Positions 7,447 through 13,430 of a stretch of 13,589 nt of DNA are shown here, one piece after another. Origin of the DNA: an uncultured Clostridia bacterium (GTDB lineage Bacteria > Bacillota > Clostridia > Christensenellales > Aristaeellaceae). Each line of letters begins with the position of its first letter. Positions within the stretch are counted from its first letter, which is position 1. The notes under the pieces were generated by a model that had not been told where the DNA came from, searched no databases, and saw nothing but the letters and a program-made list of their open reading frames with translations. Made by a program: the position numbers and the translations under genes. The DNA is taken from NCBI GenBank assembly GCA_934630975.1, contig CAKTXH010000069.1, positions 1 to 13,589 of the forward strand. Reading direction: 5' to 3'.

Positions 7447-7475
7447 AATATATCATAATTGACGCGCGGCTTCAA
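7447..7475 (-). promoter_or_regulatory. Predicted promoter of the hydrolase/nuclease operon
   Basis: On the minus strand, -35 TTGAAG (7470-7475), a 17-nt spacer and -10 TATATT (7447-7452). Predicted transcription starts near 7440 and leaves a leader of about 95 nt containing repeat copy A. The boxes are less perfect than those of the divergent kinase promoter, with which they overlap. Confidence 0.5.
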
Positions 7476-7487
7476 GGGGCGTATACT
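7459..7487 (+). promoter_or_regulatory. Promoter of the PfkB-family kinase gene
   Basis: A -35 TTGACG (7459-7464), an exact 17-nt spacer and a -10 TATACT (7482-7487) stand about 31 nt upstream of the kinase ATG. The expected transcription start is near 7494, giving a leader of about 25 nt with the GGAGGG ribosome binding site. Its -35 lies inside the spacer of the minus-strand promoter, so both cannot easily be occupied at once. Confidence 0.7.
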
Positions 7488-7518
7488 GACATTATTCTTG
7501 TTGCCAGCGGAGGGAATT

Positions 7519-8445
7519 ATGGAAAAGAATGTGCTCGTCATCGGCTCTACCTGCGTAGACGTGATCATCCGCGTCGATCACCTGCCCCATACCGAGGAAA
7601 ACCTGCACCCGGACGGCCAACAGTTCGCCATCGGCGGCTGCGCGTATAACGCCGCCAACATCTTGGGACGCGGCGGCGCGCCGACCACGTTCGTCACCCC
7701 GGTCGGTTTGCAGGGCGTGTTCGGCGGCTTCGTTCAAAAGCAGCTTGAAACGCTGCCCTTTGCGCAGCCCGTTTATCTGCCGGATGCGGCGAACGGCTGC
7801 TGCTACTGTCTCGTCGAGGCCAGCGGCGAGCGGACGTTCATGTCCATCCACGGCGCGGAATACAGCTTTGATCCCGCGTGGATGACGCGTTACGCCGCGA
7901 ACCGTTACGCTTACGGCTATGTTTGCGGGCTTGAGGTGGAGGAAAAAACCGGCGGTCTGCTGGCGGATTACCTCAAGACCGCGCCGATTGAGCGAATTTT
8001 GTACGCGCCCGGGCCGCGCGGCGCACGGATTGCGCCGGAAAGAACGGAAGCGCTCTACGCCCTGCGCCCGATTCTTCATCTCAACGGCGCGGAAGCGAGC
8101 GCGCTTTCCGGGCTGGACGGACTGGATGAATCGCTGCGTTTCCTGCATGGCAAGACGCATGCGCCGATCATTGCGACGTTGGGCAAGCTCGGCGCGCGGG
8201 TTTTGGCGGAAGACGGAACGCTGCTCACCGTGCCGGGCTATCCTGCGGAGCATGTGGTGGACACCATCGGTGCAGGCGACGCGCATGCGGGCGCAGTTTT
8301 ATTGGGGCTTTCGCGCGGGCTTTCGCTGGCGGATGCGGTTGCGCTGGGCAACCGGGTAAGCGCGGCGGTGGTTCAGACGGCAGGCGCGACGCTTTCGGAC
8401 GAAGCTTTATTTGGGGCGTTGCCCCAAACCCCACTAAGAACCTGA
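7519..8445 (+). CDS. PfkB/ribokinase-family carbohydrate kinase
   Basis: Cytoplasmic kinase that phosphorylates a sugar, sugar acid or nucleoside with ATP. The 308-aa protein has the family N-terminal strand NVLVIGSTCVDVIIRVDHLP. Other family features are the substrate-binding GGCAYNAANILGRGG (39-53), GERTF at 103-107, the Mg/ATP-related NxxE (Asn189-Glu192), and the second signature DTIGAGDAHAGA (249-260 or so) with catalytic base Asp254. ATG 7519 is chosen because GGAGGG precedes it; an upstream TTG at 7459 would lie in the -35 box. The last dozen residues (LFGALPQTPLRT) are encoded by repeat copy B, so the native C-terminus was probably shorter or different. It is divergent from the hydrolase operon. 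A nucleoside kinase role would fit the nearby deaminase-like enzyme, and a 2-keto-3-deoxygluconate-type role would fit the TRAP transporter; neither is shown. Confidence 0.9.
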   Translation: MEKNVLVIGSTCVDVIIRVDHLPHTEENLHPDGQQFAIGGCAYNAANILGRGGAPTTFVTPVGLQGVFGGFVQKQLETLPFAQPVYLPDAANGCCYCLVEASGERTFMSIHGAEYSFDPAWMTRYAANRYAYGYVCGLEVEEKTGGLLADYLKTAPIERILYAPGPRGARIAPERTEALYALRPILHLNGAEASALSGLDGLDESLRFLHGKTHAPIIATLGKLGARVLAEDGTLLTVPGYPAEHVVDTIGAGDAHAGAVLLGLSRGLSLADAVALGNRVSAAVVQTAGATLSDEALFGALPQTPLRT

Positions 8446-8452
8446 GGTTCTT
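8410..8452. repeat. Composite palindromic repeat, copy B, forming the 3' end of the kinase gene
   Basis: TTTGGGGC-GTT-GCCCCAAA (8410-8428) is followed by AAGAACCT-G-AGGTTCTT (8436-8452). This is the reverse-oriented counterpart of the unit at 7376-7418. It encodes the last kinase codons, and its second palindrome contains the TGA stop (8443-8445) at its centre. The hairpins may also protect or end the kinase mRNA, but no U-tract follows directly. Confidence 0.72.
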
Positions 8453-8466
8453 GGATTTCCCCCCTA

Positions 8467-8489
8467 TTTTTATTGCTTCGCAATAAAAA
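8467..8489. repeat. AT-rich perfect palindrome
   Basis: TTTTTATTGC and GCAATAAAAA form a 10-bp perfect stem around a TTC triloop. On the plus strand it is followed by A-rich rather than U-rich sequence, so it is not a canonical terminator. It follows repeat copy B after a C-tract and may belong to the same repeat-derived tail. Confidence 0.5.
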
Positions 8490-8689
8490 AAATTTCGATG
8501 TGAATTCGCAGGTATAAATCATCGAAGCATGGAGAACATAGAGAGCGAGGAGCTGAGAAACCCTTTCTCAGACCCGGACAGTCTGCCAACCGCCGCCGCG
8601 AGATTCGCCGTCGTCATGACCGCGCATCCGCCCGGAAGGAAGGCACATCGGGCGTGATGCGCACAAGCAGCACCTCCTCTCTTTGATAA

Positions 8690-8737
8690 GCGGAGGGTCG
8701 CGTGATCGGCAGGATACGCGGCTCTCTGCCTTTTTTT
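8690..8737 (+). terminator. Strong Rho-independent terminator
   Basis: GCGGAGGGTCGCGT (8690-8703) pairs with ACGCGGCTCTCTGC (8716-8729) in a 14-bp stem that includes three G-U pairs, with a 12-nt loop. One C and then seven T (8731-8737) follow. It ends plus-strand transcription arriving from the kinase or from a small RNA in the gap. An upstream CCTCC (8673-8677) could pair with the GGAGG in its 5' arm and so compete with the terminator. Confidence 0.8.
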
Positions 8738-8812
8738 ATGAAGTCGGGGTTGTGCGTTTTCGTTTTGAGCTTTTCAATACATGAACGTTTTTCACTTGAC
8801 GCATGAAAGCCA

Positions 8813-8840
8813 TTGACAATTCCATCAAAACGAGTACAAT
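8813..8840 (+). promoter_or_regulatory. Promoter of the TRAP transporter operon
   Basis: A perfect -35 TTGACA (8813-8818), a 16-nt spacer and a -10 TACAAT (8835-8840). Transcription should start near 8847, leaving about 50 nt of leader with a small hairpin (TCGCC/GGCGA, 8849-8864) before the GGAGGAG ribosome site of the binding-protein gene. Confidence 0.75.
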
Positions 8841-8896
8841 GGTGTCTATCGCCCGTTGAGGCGACCGAGAGAAACACATTTTCGGAGGAGAAAACC

Positions 8897-9874
8897 ATGA
8901 AGAAACTGACGACCCTTGCCGCCGCGGCCCTGGCCCTGGCGATGACCGGCGCTGGCGCGCTGGCTGAGACGACCCTGCAGCTGGGCACCACCGTAAACGA
9001 GCAGGATAGCTTCCACGTGGCGGCCGTAAAATTCGCCGAGCTTGTGGATGAGCGCACGAACGGCGAATATAAGATTGAGATTTACCCGAACGGCACGCTG
9101 GGCGGCGAGAGCGATATGCTCGATTCCATGAGCACCGGCATGCTGGATATGGGCATCATCACCAGCGGCCCGTTCGTCAACTTCTCGGAGATGATGGGCG
9201 TTCTGGATATGCCGTATCTGTTCGCCAACAACGAGGAAGCCTATAAGGTGCTTGACGGCGAAATCGGCCGCGAGCTGCTGGATACGCTGGAGGACGCGGG
9301 GCTGAAGGGTCTGGCCTATGCCGAGCGCGGCTTCCGCAACGTGACCAACTCCGTTCGCCCGGTGACGTGCGCCGACGATCTTGCCGGCCTCAAGCTGCGC
9401 GTGATGGAAAACGAGGTTTACACCGCGACCTTCAAGGCGCTCAAGGTCAACGCCGTTCCGATGGCTTGGGCTGAGGCGCTGACCGCCATGCAGCAGGGCA
9501 CCATCGAGGGCGAGGAGAACCCGATCAACGTCATCTATTCCTACAGCCTGTGGGATTACGGCCAGAAGTACGTGACGCTTGACCGCCACAGCTACTCCAC
9601 CGCCATCATCACCATGAGCCTGGACGTGTTCAACAGCCTGGACGAGGCCACGCAGGAGATCTTCCTGACCAGCGCGCAGGAAGCCGCCGAGTATGAGCGC
9701 GCGTGGGTTGCCGAGCAGGAGGCCGATCAGCTGGCCACCATCAAGAGCCACGGCGTGGAAGTCATCGAGAACCCGGACGTCGAATCCCTCCGCACCGCGG
9801 TGCAGAGCGTGTACGACGCTTATCCGCAGTACGCTGACTACATCGCCCGGATTCAGGCGCTGCTGGCCGAGTAA
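8897..9874 (+). CDS. dctP: TRAP transporter substrate-binding protein, DctP family
   Basis: Secreted binding protein of a tripartite ATP-independent periplasmic-type transporter, which imports organic acids, sugar acids or similar carboxylates using an ion gradient. The 325-aa product has a signal peptide (MKKLTTLAAAALALAMTGAG, likely cleavage after ALA at residue 23, no lipobox). The mature domain follows the DctP pattern: EIYPNGTLGGESDMLDSM, FANNEEAYKVLDG, GFRNVTNSVRPV, then GLKLRVMENEVY with Arg168 as the expected carboxylate-binding arginine, and AWAEALTAMQQGTIEGEENP. ATG 8897 is set by GGAGGAG just upstream and by the signal peptide; an in-frame upstream ATG at 8813 would lie in the promoter. 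A terminator hairpin separates it from the membrane genes. The ligand cannot be told from sequence. Confidence 0.96.
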   Translation: MKKLTTLAAAALALAMTGAGALAETTLQLGTTVNEQDSFHVAAVKFAELVDERTNGEYKIEIYPNGTLGGESDMLDSMSTGMLDMGIITSGPFVNFSEMMGVLDMPYLFANNEEAYKVLDGEIGRELLDTLEDAGLKGLAYAERGFRNVTNSVRPVTCADDLAGLKLRVMENEVYTATFKALKVNAVPMAWAEALTAMQQGTIEGEENPINVIYSYSLWDYGQKYVTLDRHSYSTAIITMSLDVFNSLDEATQEIFLTSAQEAAEYERAWVAEQEADQLATIKSHGVEVIENPDVESLRTAVQSVYDAYPQYADYIARIQALLAE

Positions 9875-9888
9875 TTCAGCCGCATATG

Positions 9889-9925
9889 CGTTTCCTCTCC
9901 CTTCGAGGGGAGGAAACGTTTTTTT
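9889..9925 (+). terminator. Intra-operon terminator/attenuator between dctP and dctQ
   Basis: CGTTTCCTC-T-CCC (9889-9901) pairs with GGG-GAGGAAACG (9907-9918) around a TTCGA loop, with a single bulged T. Seven T (9919-9925) follow. This is a well-formed intrinsic terminator directly after the dctP stop. No new promoter is evident before dctQ, so partial read-through would give much more binding protein than membrane subunits. Confidence 0.85.
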
Positions 9926-9963
9926 ACCCTTTGAAAATTCGGGAAAAACGGAGGCAATTCCTC

Positions 9964-10455
9964 ATGGCACTCAAGAAAATCCTTTCGCCCATCAGCGACG
10001 CGCTTGATAAGGTGTGCAGCGTGGCCATCGTCATCATGCTCGGCCTGATGGTCGTTATCACCACCGCGCAGATCATCTGCCGCACGTTCTTCACCTCCCT
10101 GAGCTGGTCGGACGAAGTGACGCGCTATCTGCTCATCTGGTCCACGTTCCTCGGCGCAACCTGTGTCTACCGCCACGGCGGCAACATCGCCATCACCTTC
10201 ATTCAGGATATGGTGCCCAAAAAGCTCGGCTCGGTCATGCGCATCGCGGTGCATGCCATCTGCTGCTTCCTGTTCGCCGTGCTGCTGTTTTACAGCGTCA
10301 AGTACTGCGGCAAGCTGGTCAAGACGGCCACCGCGCTGCCCATCAAGATGAAATACATCTACCTGTGCATCCCCATCAGCATGGGGATTCTGATGCTCCA
10401 CGCGCTGGTGATGGCGCTGGGCGAGGTTGAAAGCATGAAGGAGGTCAAGGGCTAA
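9964..10455 (+). CDS. dctQ: TRAP transporter small permease, DctQ family
   Basis: Small inner-membrane subunit that pairs with the large permease next door. The 163-aa product has four hydrophobic segments (about 17-39, 48-66, 86-110, 125-148) and the family hallmark WSDEVTRYLLIWSTFLGA after the first segment, followed by YRHGGNIAI. ATG 9964 is preceded by GGAGG at a spacing of 9 nt; an earlier in-frame ATG would fall inside the terminator hairpin. Its TAA shares one base with the ATG of the large permease gene, so the two are translationally coupled. Length is typical of separate, unfused DctQ proteins. Confidence 0.93.
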   Translation: MALKKILSPISDALDKVCSVAIVIMLGLMVVITTAQIICRTFFTSLSWSDEVTRYLLIWSTFLGATCVYRHGGNIAITFIQDMVPKKLGSVMRIAVHAICCFLFAVLLFYSVKYCGKLVKTATALPIKMKYIYLCIPISMGILMLHALVMALGEVESMKEVKG

Positions 10456-11723
10456 TGGCACTGATTCTGTTCGGCGTGTTTATCGCCCTTCTGCTGCTGG
10501 GCGTGCCGGTTGCGTTCGCCATCTGCTCCGCCGCCGCGACGACGATGTTTGCGGGCTTCGGCGACGCCAAAATGATGATCGTGGTGCAGCGCATGTTCGC
10601 CAGCTGCGATTCCTTCAGCCTGATCGCCGTGCCGTTCTTCATTTTCGCGGGCGACCTGCTCGCGGGCGGCAGAATCTCCAAAGTGCTCGTCGAGTTCTGC
10701 GAATCCCTGCTGGGCATGATCAAGGGCGGCCTGTCCGTCGTTTCCGTGCTGGCGGGCATGTTCTTCGCCGCGATTTCCGGCTCGGGCGCGGCGACCACCG
10801 CGGCCGTCGGCGCGACGCTCGTGCCTGAACTGAAAAAGCGCGGCTACCGCGAGGATTCCGCCGCCGCGCTCGTCGCCGCCGCCGGTACGATCGGCGTGGT
10901 CATCCCGCCCTCCGTGCCGATGGTGCTCTACGCCGTCATCGCGGAGGAAAGCGTCAGCCGCCTGTTCAGCGCCGGTTTCCTGCCGGGCGTGATCATGGGC
11001 GTGATGCTCATCGCCATCTCCCTCTATCAGGCGTATAAAAACAACTACCCGAAGGGCGCGCCGTTCTCGCTGAAGAACGTGGTCAAGACCTTCCTGAAGG
11101 CCATCCCCGGCATCCTGATGCCCGTGATCATCCTCGGCGGCATCTTCTCCGGCTACTTCACCCCGTCCGAAGCGGCGGCTGTCGCCGTGGTTTACGCGCT
11201 GCTGGTGTCTACGTTCGTCTATCGCGATATGAGCCTCAAGAAGCTCTATACCACGATGCTCGGCTCGGCCAAGACCAGCGCCGTCATCATGATCATCATC
11301 GCGTGCAGCGGCCCGTTCGGCTGGGCGCTGGCCAACTGGAAGATCCCGGAGGCCATCTCCACCGCCGTGCTGAGCGTTTCCACCAACAAATACGTCATCC
11401 TCTTCCTGATCTCCCTGATCATTCTGGTCGCCGGCGTGTTTATGGAAACCTCCTCCGCGATCATCATCCTCACCCCGGTTTTCCTGCCGCTGGTGCGCGC
11501 GCTGGGCATTTCCACCCTGCACTTCGGCATCCTCTTCGTGGTCGGCATCGCCATCGGCATGATCACCCCGCCGGTCGCCATCAACCTGTTCGTGGCCTCG
11601 GGCATTACGGGTCTGTCGCTGGAAAAGATTTCCAAGGCCGTCGTTCCCTATCTGATCGGTCTGGTCATCGTTTTCCTTGCGATTGTGTATCTGCCGCTGT
11701 TCATCCCCGGTTTCATCGGGTAA
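10455..11723 (+). CDS. dctM: TRAP transporter large permease, DctM family
   Basis: Large inner-membrane subunit forming the ion-coupled transport path. The 422-aa, highly hydrophobic protein shows both DctM hallmark regions. The first is AAISGSGAATTAAVGA at 105-120, with GTIGVVIPPSVPM near 144-156; the second, inverted-repeat counterpart is GMITPPVAINLFVASGI around 368-384. Start ATG 10455 overlaps the dctQ stop (TAATG), with GGAGGT upstream inside dctQ. The gene ends 17 nt before a terminator, closing the operon. The length is normal and no motif is broken, so the three-part transporter should be functional. Confidence 0.96.
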   Translation: MALILFGVFIALLLLGVPVAFAICSAAATTMFAGFGDAKMMIVVQRMFASCDSFSLIAVPFFIFAGDLLAGGRISKVLVEFCESLLGMIKGGLSVVSVLAGMFFAAISGSGAATTAAVGATLVPELKKRGYREDSAAALVAAAGTIGVVIPPSVPMVLYAVIAEESVSRLFSAGFLPGVIMGVMLIAISLYQAYKNNYPKGAPFSLKNVVKTFLKAIPGILMPVIILGGIFSGYFTPSEAAAVAVVYALLVSTFVYRDMSLKKLYTTMLGSAKTSAVIMIIIACSGPFGWALANWKIPEAISTAVLSVSTNKYVILFLISLIILVAGVFMETSSAIIILTPVFLPLVRALGISTLHFGILFVVGIAIGMITPPVAINLFVASGITGLSLEKISKAVVPYLIGLVIVFLAIVYLPLFIPGFIG

Positions 11724-11740
11724 TTTTCTCCGGCTTTCAG

Positions 11741-11767
11741 CGTCCCGCTTCGCGCGGGGCGTTTTTT
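11741..11767 (+). terminator. Rho-independent terminator of the TRAP operon
   Basis: CGTCCCGC (11741-11748) pairs with GCGGGGCG (11754-11761) with one G-U pair and a TTCGC loop, followed by six T (11762-11767). It lies just after the dctM stop and before the promoter of the MATE gene. Confidence 0.88.
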
Positions 11768-11810
11768 GATTCGGCTGTTTTCGTTAATTTTACAATTATT
11801 CAAACTTCTC

Positions 11811-11838
11811 TTAACATTCGGTGAATTTGTGTTATAAT
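11811..11838 (+). promoter_or_regulatory. Promoter of the MATE exporter gene
   Basis: An extended -10 TGT-TATAAT (hexamer 11833-11838) with -35 TTAACA (11811-11816) and a 16-nt spacer, in AT-rich sequence unlike the surrounding GC-rich genes. Transcription should start near 11845, about 40 nt before the ATG. Confidence 0.75.
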
Positions 11839-11885
11839 AGACTGTCTGGTTTTTTCTTTTTGGGTTTTGCGTACAGGAGAATCTT

Positions 11886-13268
11886 ATGTTTAAAACACAT
11901 GCGCACCGCACGATGGATATGACGGAAGGCCCGCTTCTGACCAAAGTGCTCTTTTTTTCGCTCCCGATTATGCTTTCCGGCATTTTGCAGCTGCTTTTCA
12001 ACGCAGCGGATACCATCGTGGTCGGCCGCTTCGCGGGCAACGAAGCGCTGGCCGCGGTCGGCTCGGTCGGCTCGCTCAATAACATGATCATCAGCCTGTT
12101 CGTCGGCCTCTCCATCGGCGTCAACGTGCTGGTTGCGCGCTTCACCGGCGCAAAGGACGCGGAACGCGTTTCCGAAACGGTGCATACCGCCGTGCTGCTC
12201 TCCATCGTGGGCGGCGCGATGCTGGCGGTCGTCGGTTTTGTCGCCGCGCGCCCGCTGCTTGAAATCATGGGTTCGCCGGAGGACGTAATCGACCTCGCCG
12301 AGCTGTATATCCGCATCATCTTTATCGGCATGCCGGTGCAGATGCTCTATAACTTCTGCGCCGCGGTGCTGCGCGCGGTCGGCGATACCAAGCGCCCGCT
12401 GTACTTTTTGACGATTGCGGGCGTGATCAACGCCGGGCTGAACCTCGTGTTCGTCATCGGGTTCAAGATGAGCGTGGCGGGCGTCGCGCTGGCGACGATC
12501 ATTTCGCAGGCGGTTTCCGCCGCGCTGGTCACGCGCTCGCTGATGCTGATGGATGGCCCGACGCAGCTTCACCTCAACCGCCTTTCCATCAAGCCGCACA
12601 TCATGCGGATGATCATCCAGATCGGCCTGCCCGCGGGCATCCAGAGCTGCATGTTCTCCCTCTCCAACGTCGTCATTCAGTCCTCGGTGAACAGCTTCGG
12701 CTCGATTGTCATCGCGGGCAACGCGGCGGGCGCGAACGTCGGCAACTTCGTCTATCAGGCGATGAATACGTTCCAGCAGGCCGTCACCTGCTTTGCCGGG
12801 CAGAACATCGGTGCGCGCAAGCCGCGCCGCGTGCTGACCTCGATGTACGCCAGCCTGTTCTGGGCGCTTTCCTTCGGCATCGTCTTCGGCCTGCTCTCCT
12901 GCGTGTTCGGCACGCAGCTGCTCAGCCTGTATTCGGTCGATCCCGCGGTCATTCAGGTCGGCCTGAACCGCATGTATATCGTCTGCGGCCCGTATTTCCT
13001 CTGCGGCATCATGGATGTGATGACCGGCGTGCTGCGCGGCGTCGGCTATTCGCTGCTGCCGATGATCGTCTCGCTGATGGGCGCGTGCGTGTTCCGCATT
13101 TTCTGGGTCATGACGGCGTTCGCCACCAACCGCACGATGGATTGCCTGATGCTCTCCTACCCCGTTTCGTGGCTGCTGACCTTCCTGACGCTCGTGGTGA
13201 TCTTCGCCGTGCTCTGGAAAAAGAAGATTAAACCGCGCTATACGCCCGAGGAATTGGCGGCGCGATAA
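11886..13268 (+). CDS. MATE family multidrug/metabolite efflux transporter
   Basis: Inner-membrane exporter using an Na+ or H+ gradient. The 460-aa protein has about twelve hydrophobic segments in two MatE repeats (about 20-180 and 245-405). Family patterns seen are MTEGPLLTKVLFFSLPIMLSG at the start, LFNAADTIVVGRFAGNEALAAVG, AAVLRAVGDTKRPLYF at the end of the first half, and TGVLRGVGYSLLPMI in the second half. Its length is typical for bacterial MATE proteins. AGGAGA lies 6 nt before ATG 11886, and the gene has its own promoter and terminator, so it is a single-gene unit apart from the TRAP operon. The exported compound (drug, cation, metabolite) cannot be told from sequence. Confidence 0.95.
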   Translation: MFKTHAHRTMDMTEGPLLTKVLFFSLPIMLSGILQLLFNAADTIVVGRFAGNEALAAVGSVGSLNNMIISLFVGLSIGVNVLVARFTGAKDAERVSETVHTAVLLSIVGGAMLAVVGFVAARPLLEIMGSPEDVIDLAELYIRIIFIGMPVQMLYNFCAAVLRAVGDTKRPLYFLTIAGVINAGLNLVFVIGFKMSVAGVALATIISQAVSAALVTRSLMLMDGPTQLHLNRLSIKPHIMRMIIQIGLPAGIQSCMFSLSNVVIQSSVNSFGSIVIAGNAAGANVGNFVYQAMNTFQQAVTCFAGQNIGARKPRRVLTSMYASLFWALSFGIVFGLLSCVFGTQLLSLYSVDPAVIQVGLNRMYIVCGPYFLCGIMDVMTGVLRGVGYSLLPMIVSLMGACVFRIFWVMTAFATNRTMDCLMLSYPVSWLLTFLTLVVIFAVLWKKKIKPRYTPEELAAR

Positions 13269-13274
13269 AACAGC

Positions 13275-13310
13275 AAAACCGGCCGATGGTCATTCTTCGG
13301 TCGGTTTTTT
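13275..13310. terminator. Terminator between convergent genes
   Basis: AAAACCGGCCGA (13275-13286) pairs with TCGGTCGGTTTT (13297-13308) with one G-U pair and a 10-nt loop. The plus strand ends in six T (13305-13310). On the minus strand the arm ends in four T, so it may serve both the MATE gene and the convergent small gene at the right edge. Confidence 0.85.
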
Positions 13311-13430
13311 ATTGGCCTTTTTCGACTGACAGAGCGCAAAACGCCGCAGGGCACATGTCGTCCCCGCTCGAAGTTTTGAAATGCGTTCCTTCGTTTCTGA
13401 AGGGATTTGATCAGTTCGATACATTGGAAT

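Larger units (their letters stand above)
8453..8812. other. Gap between kinase and TRAP operon: structured, no confident gene
   Basis: No convincing protein gene is visible. It contains an AT-rich palindrome (8467-8489), a perfect 8-bp hairpin CTGAGAAA-CCC-TTTCTCAG (8553-8571), and a longer imperfect hairpin 8622-8662 whose arms GCGCATC and GATGCGC enclose CGCCCG/CGGGCG. A very strong terminator lies at 8690-8737. AGAGAGC near 8541-8547 can also pair with GCTCTCT in the terminator arm. Small ORFs exist on both strands: plus 8529-8657 (42 aa, no ribosome site) and a minus GTG ORF preceded by AGGAGGT. A short structured RNA or a long kinase 3' UTR are the main options. It matches no riboswitch or RNA family I can name. 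Confidence 0.45.

Noticed and set aside
7459..7518. Upstream TTG start for the kinase
   Set aside because: TTG 7459 is part of the -35 box and lacks a ribosome site; ATG 7519 has GGAGGG and begins the conserved kinase strand.
6105..7649. Plus-strand open frame opposite the AbgA-like gene, running into the kinase promoter
   Set aside because: Shadow of a strongly supported minus gene; it also crosses repeat copy A and the overlapping promoters.
8467..8489. Intrinsic terminator for the kinase
   Set aside because: The palindrome is followed by A-rich, not U-rich, sequence on the plus strand, and by A-rich sequence on the minus strand as well.
8541..8600. TPP riboswitch, suggested by GCTGAGAAA near CCC
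   Set aside because: The second conserved half (CTGGATAATGCCAGCG-like) is absent and the CTGAGAAA simply pairs with TTTCTCAG in a local hairpin.
8622..8662. SRP RNA, suggested by CCCGGAAGGAAGG
   Set aside because: The conserved 5' and 3' internal-loop sequences of the SRP hairpin (CAGG and AGCAG) are missing, and the segment folds into a different simple stem.
8641..8740. T-box leader, suggested by GGAGGGTCGCG before a terminator
   Set aside because: The TGGN tRNA-end binding bulge and the rest of the conserved T-box sequence are absent, and the downstream operon has its own promoter after the terminator.
8813..8896. Upstream in-frame start of the DctP gene at 8813
   Set aside because: It lies within the promoter hexamer, would bury the signal peptide, and lacks a ribosome site; ATG 8897 has GGAGGAG.
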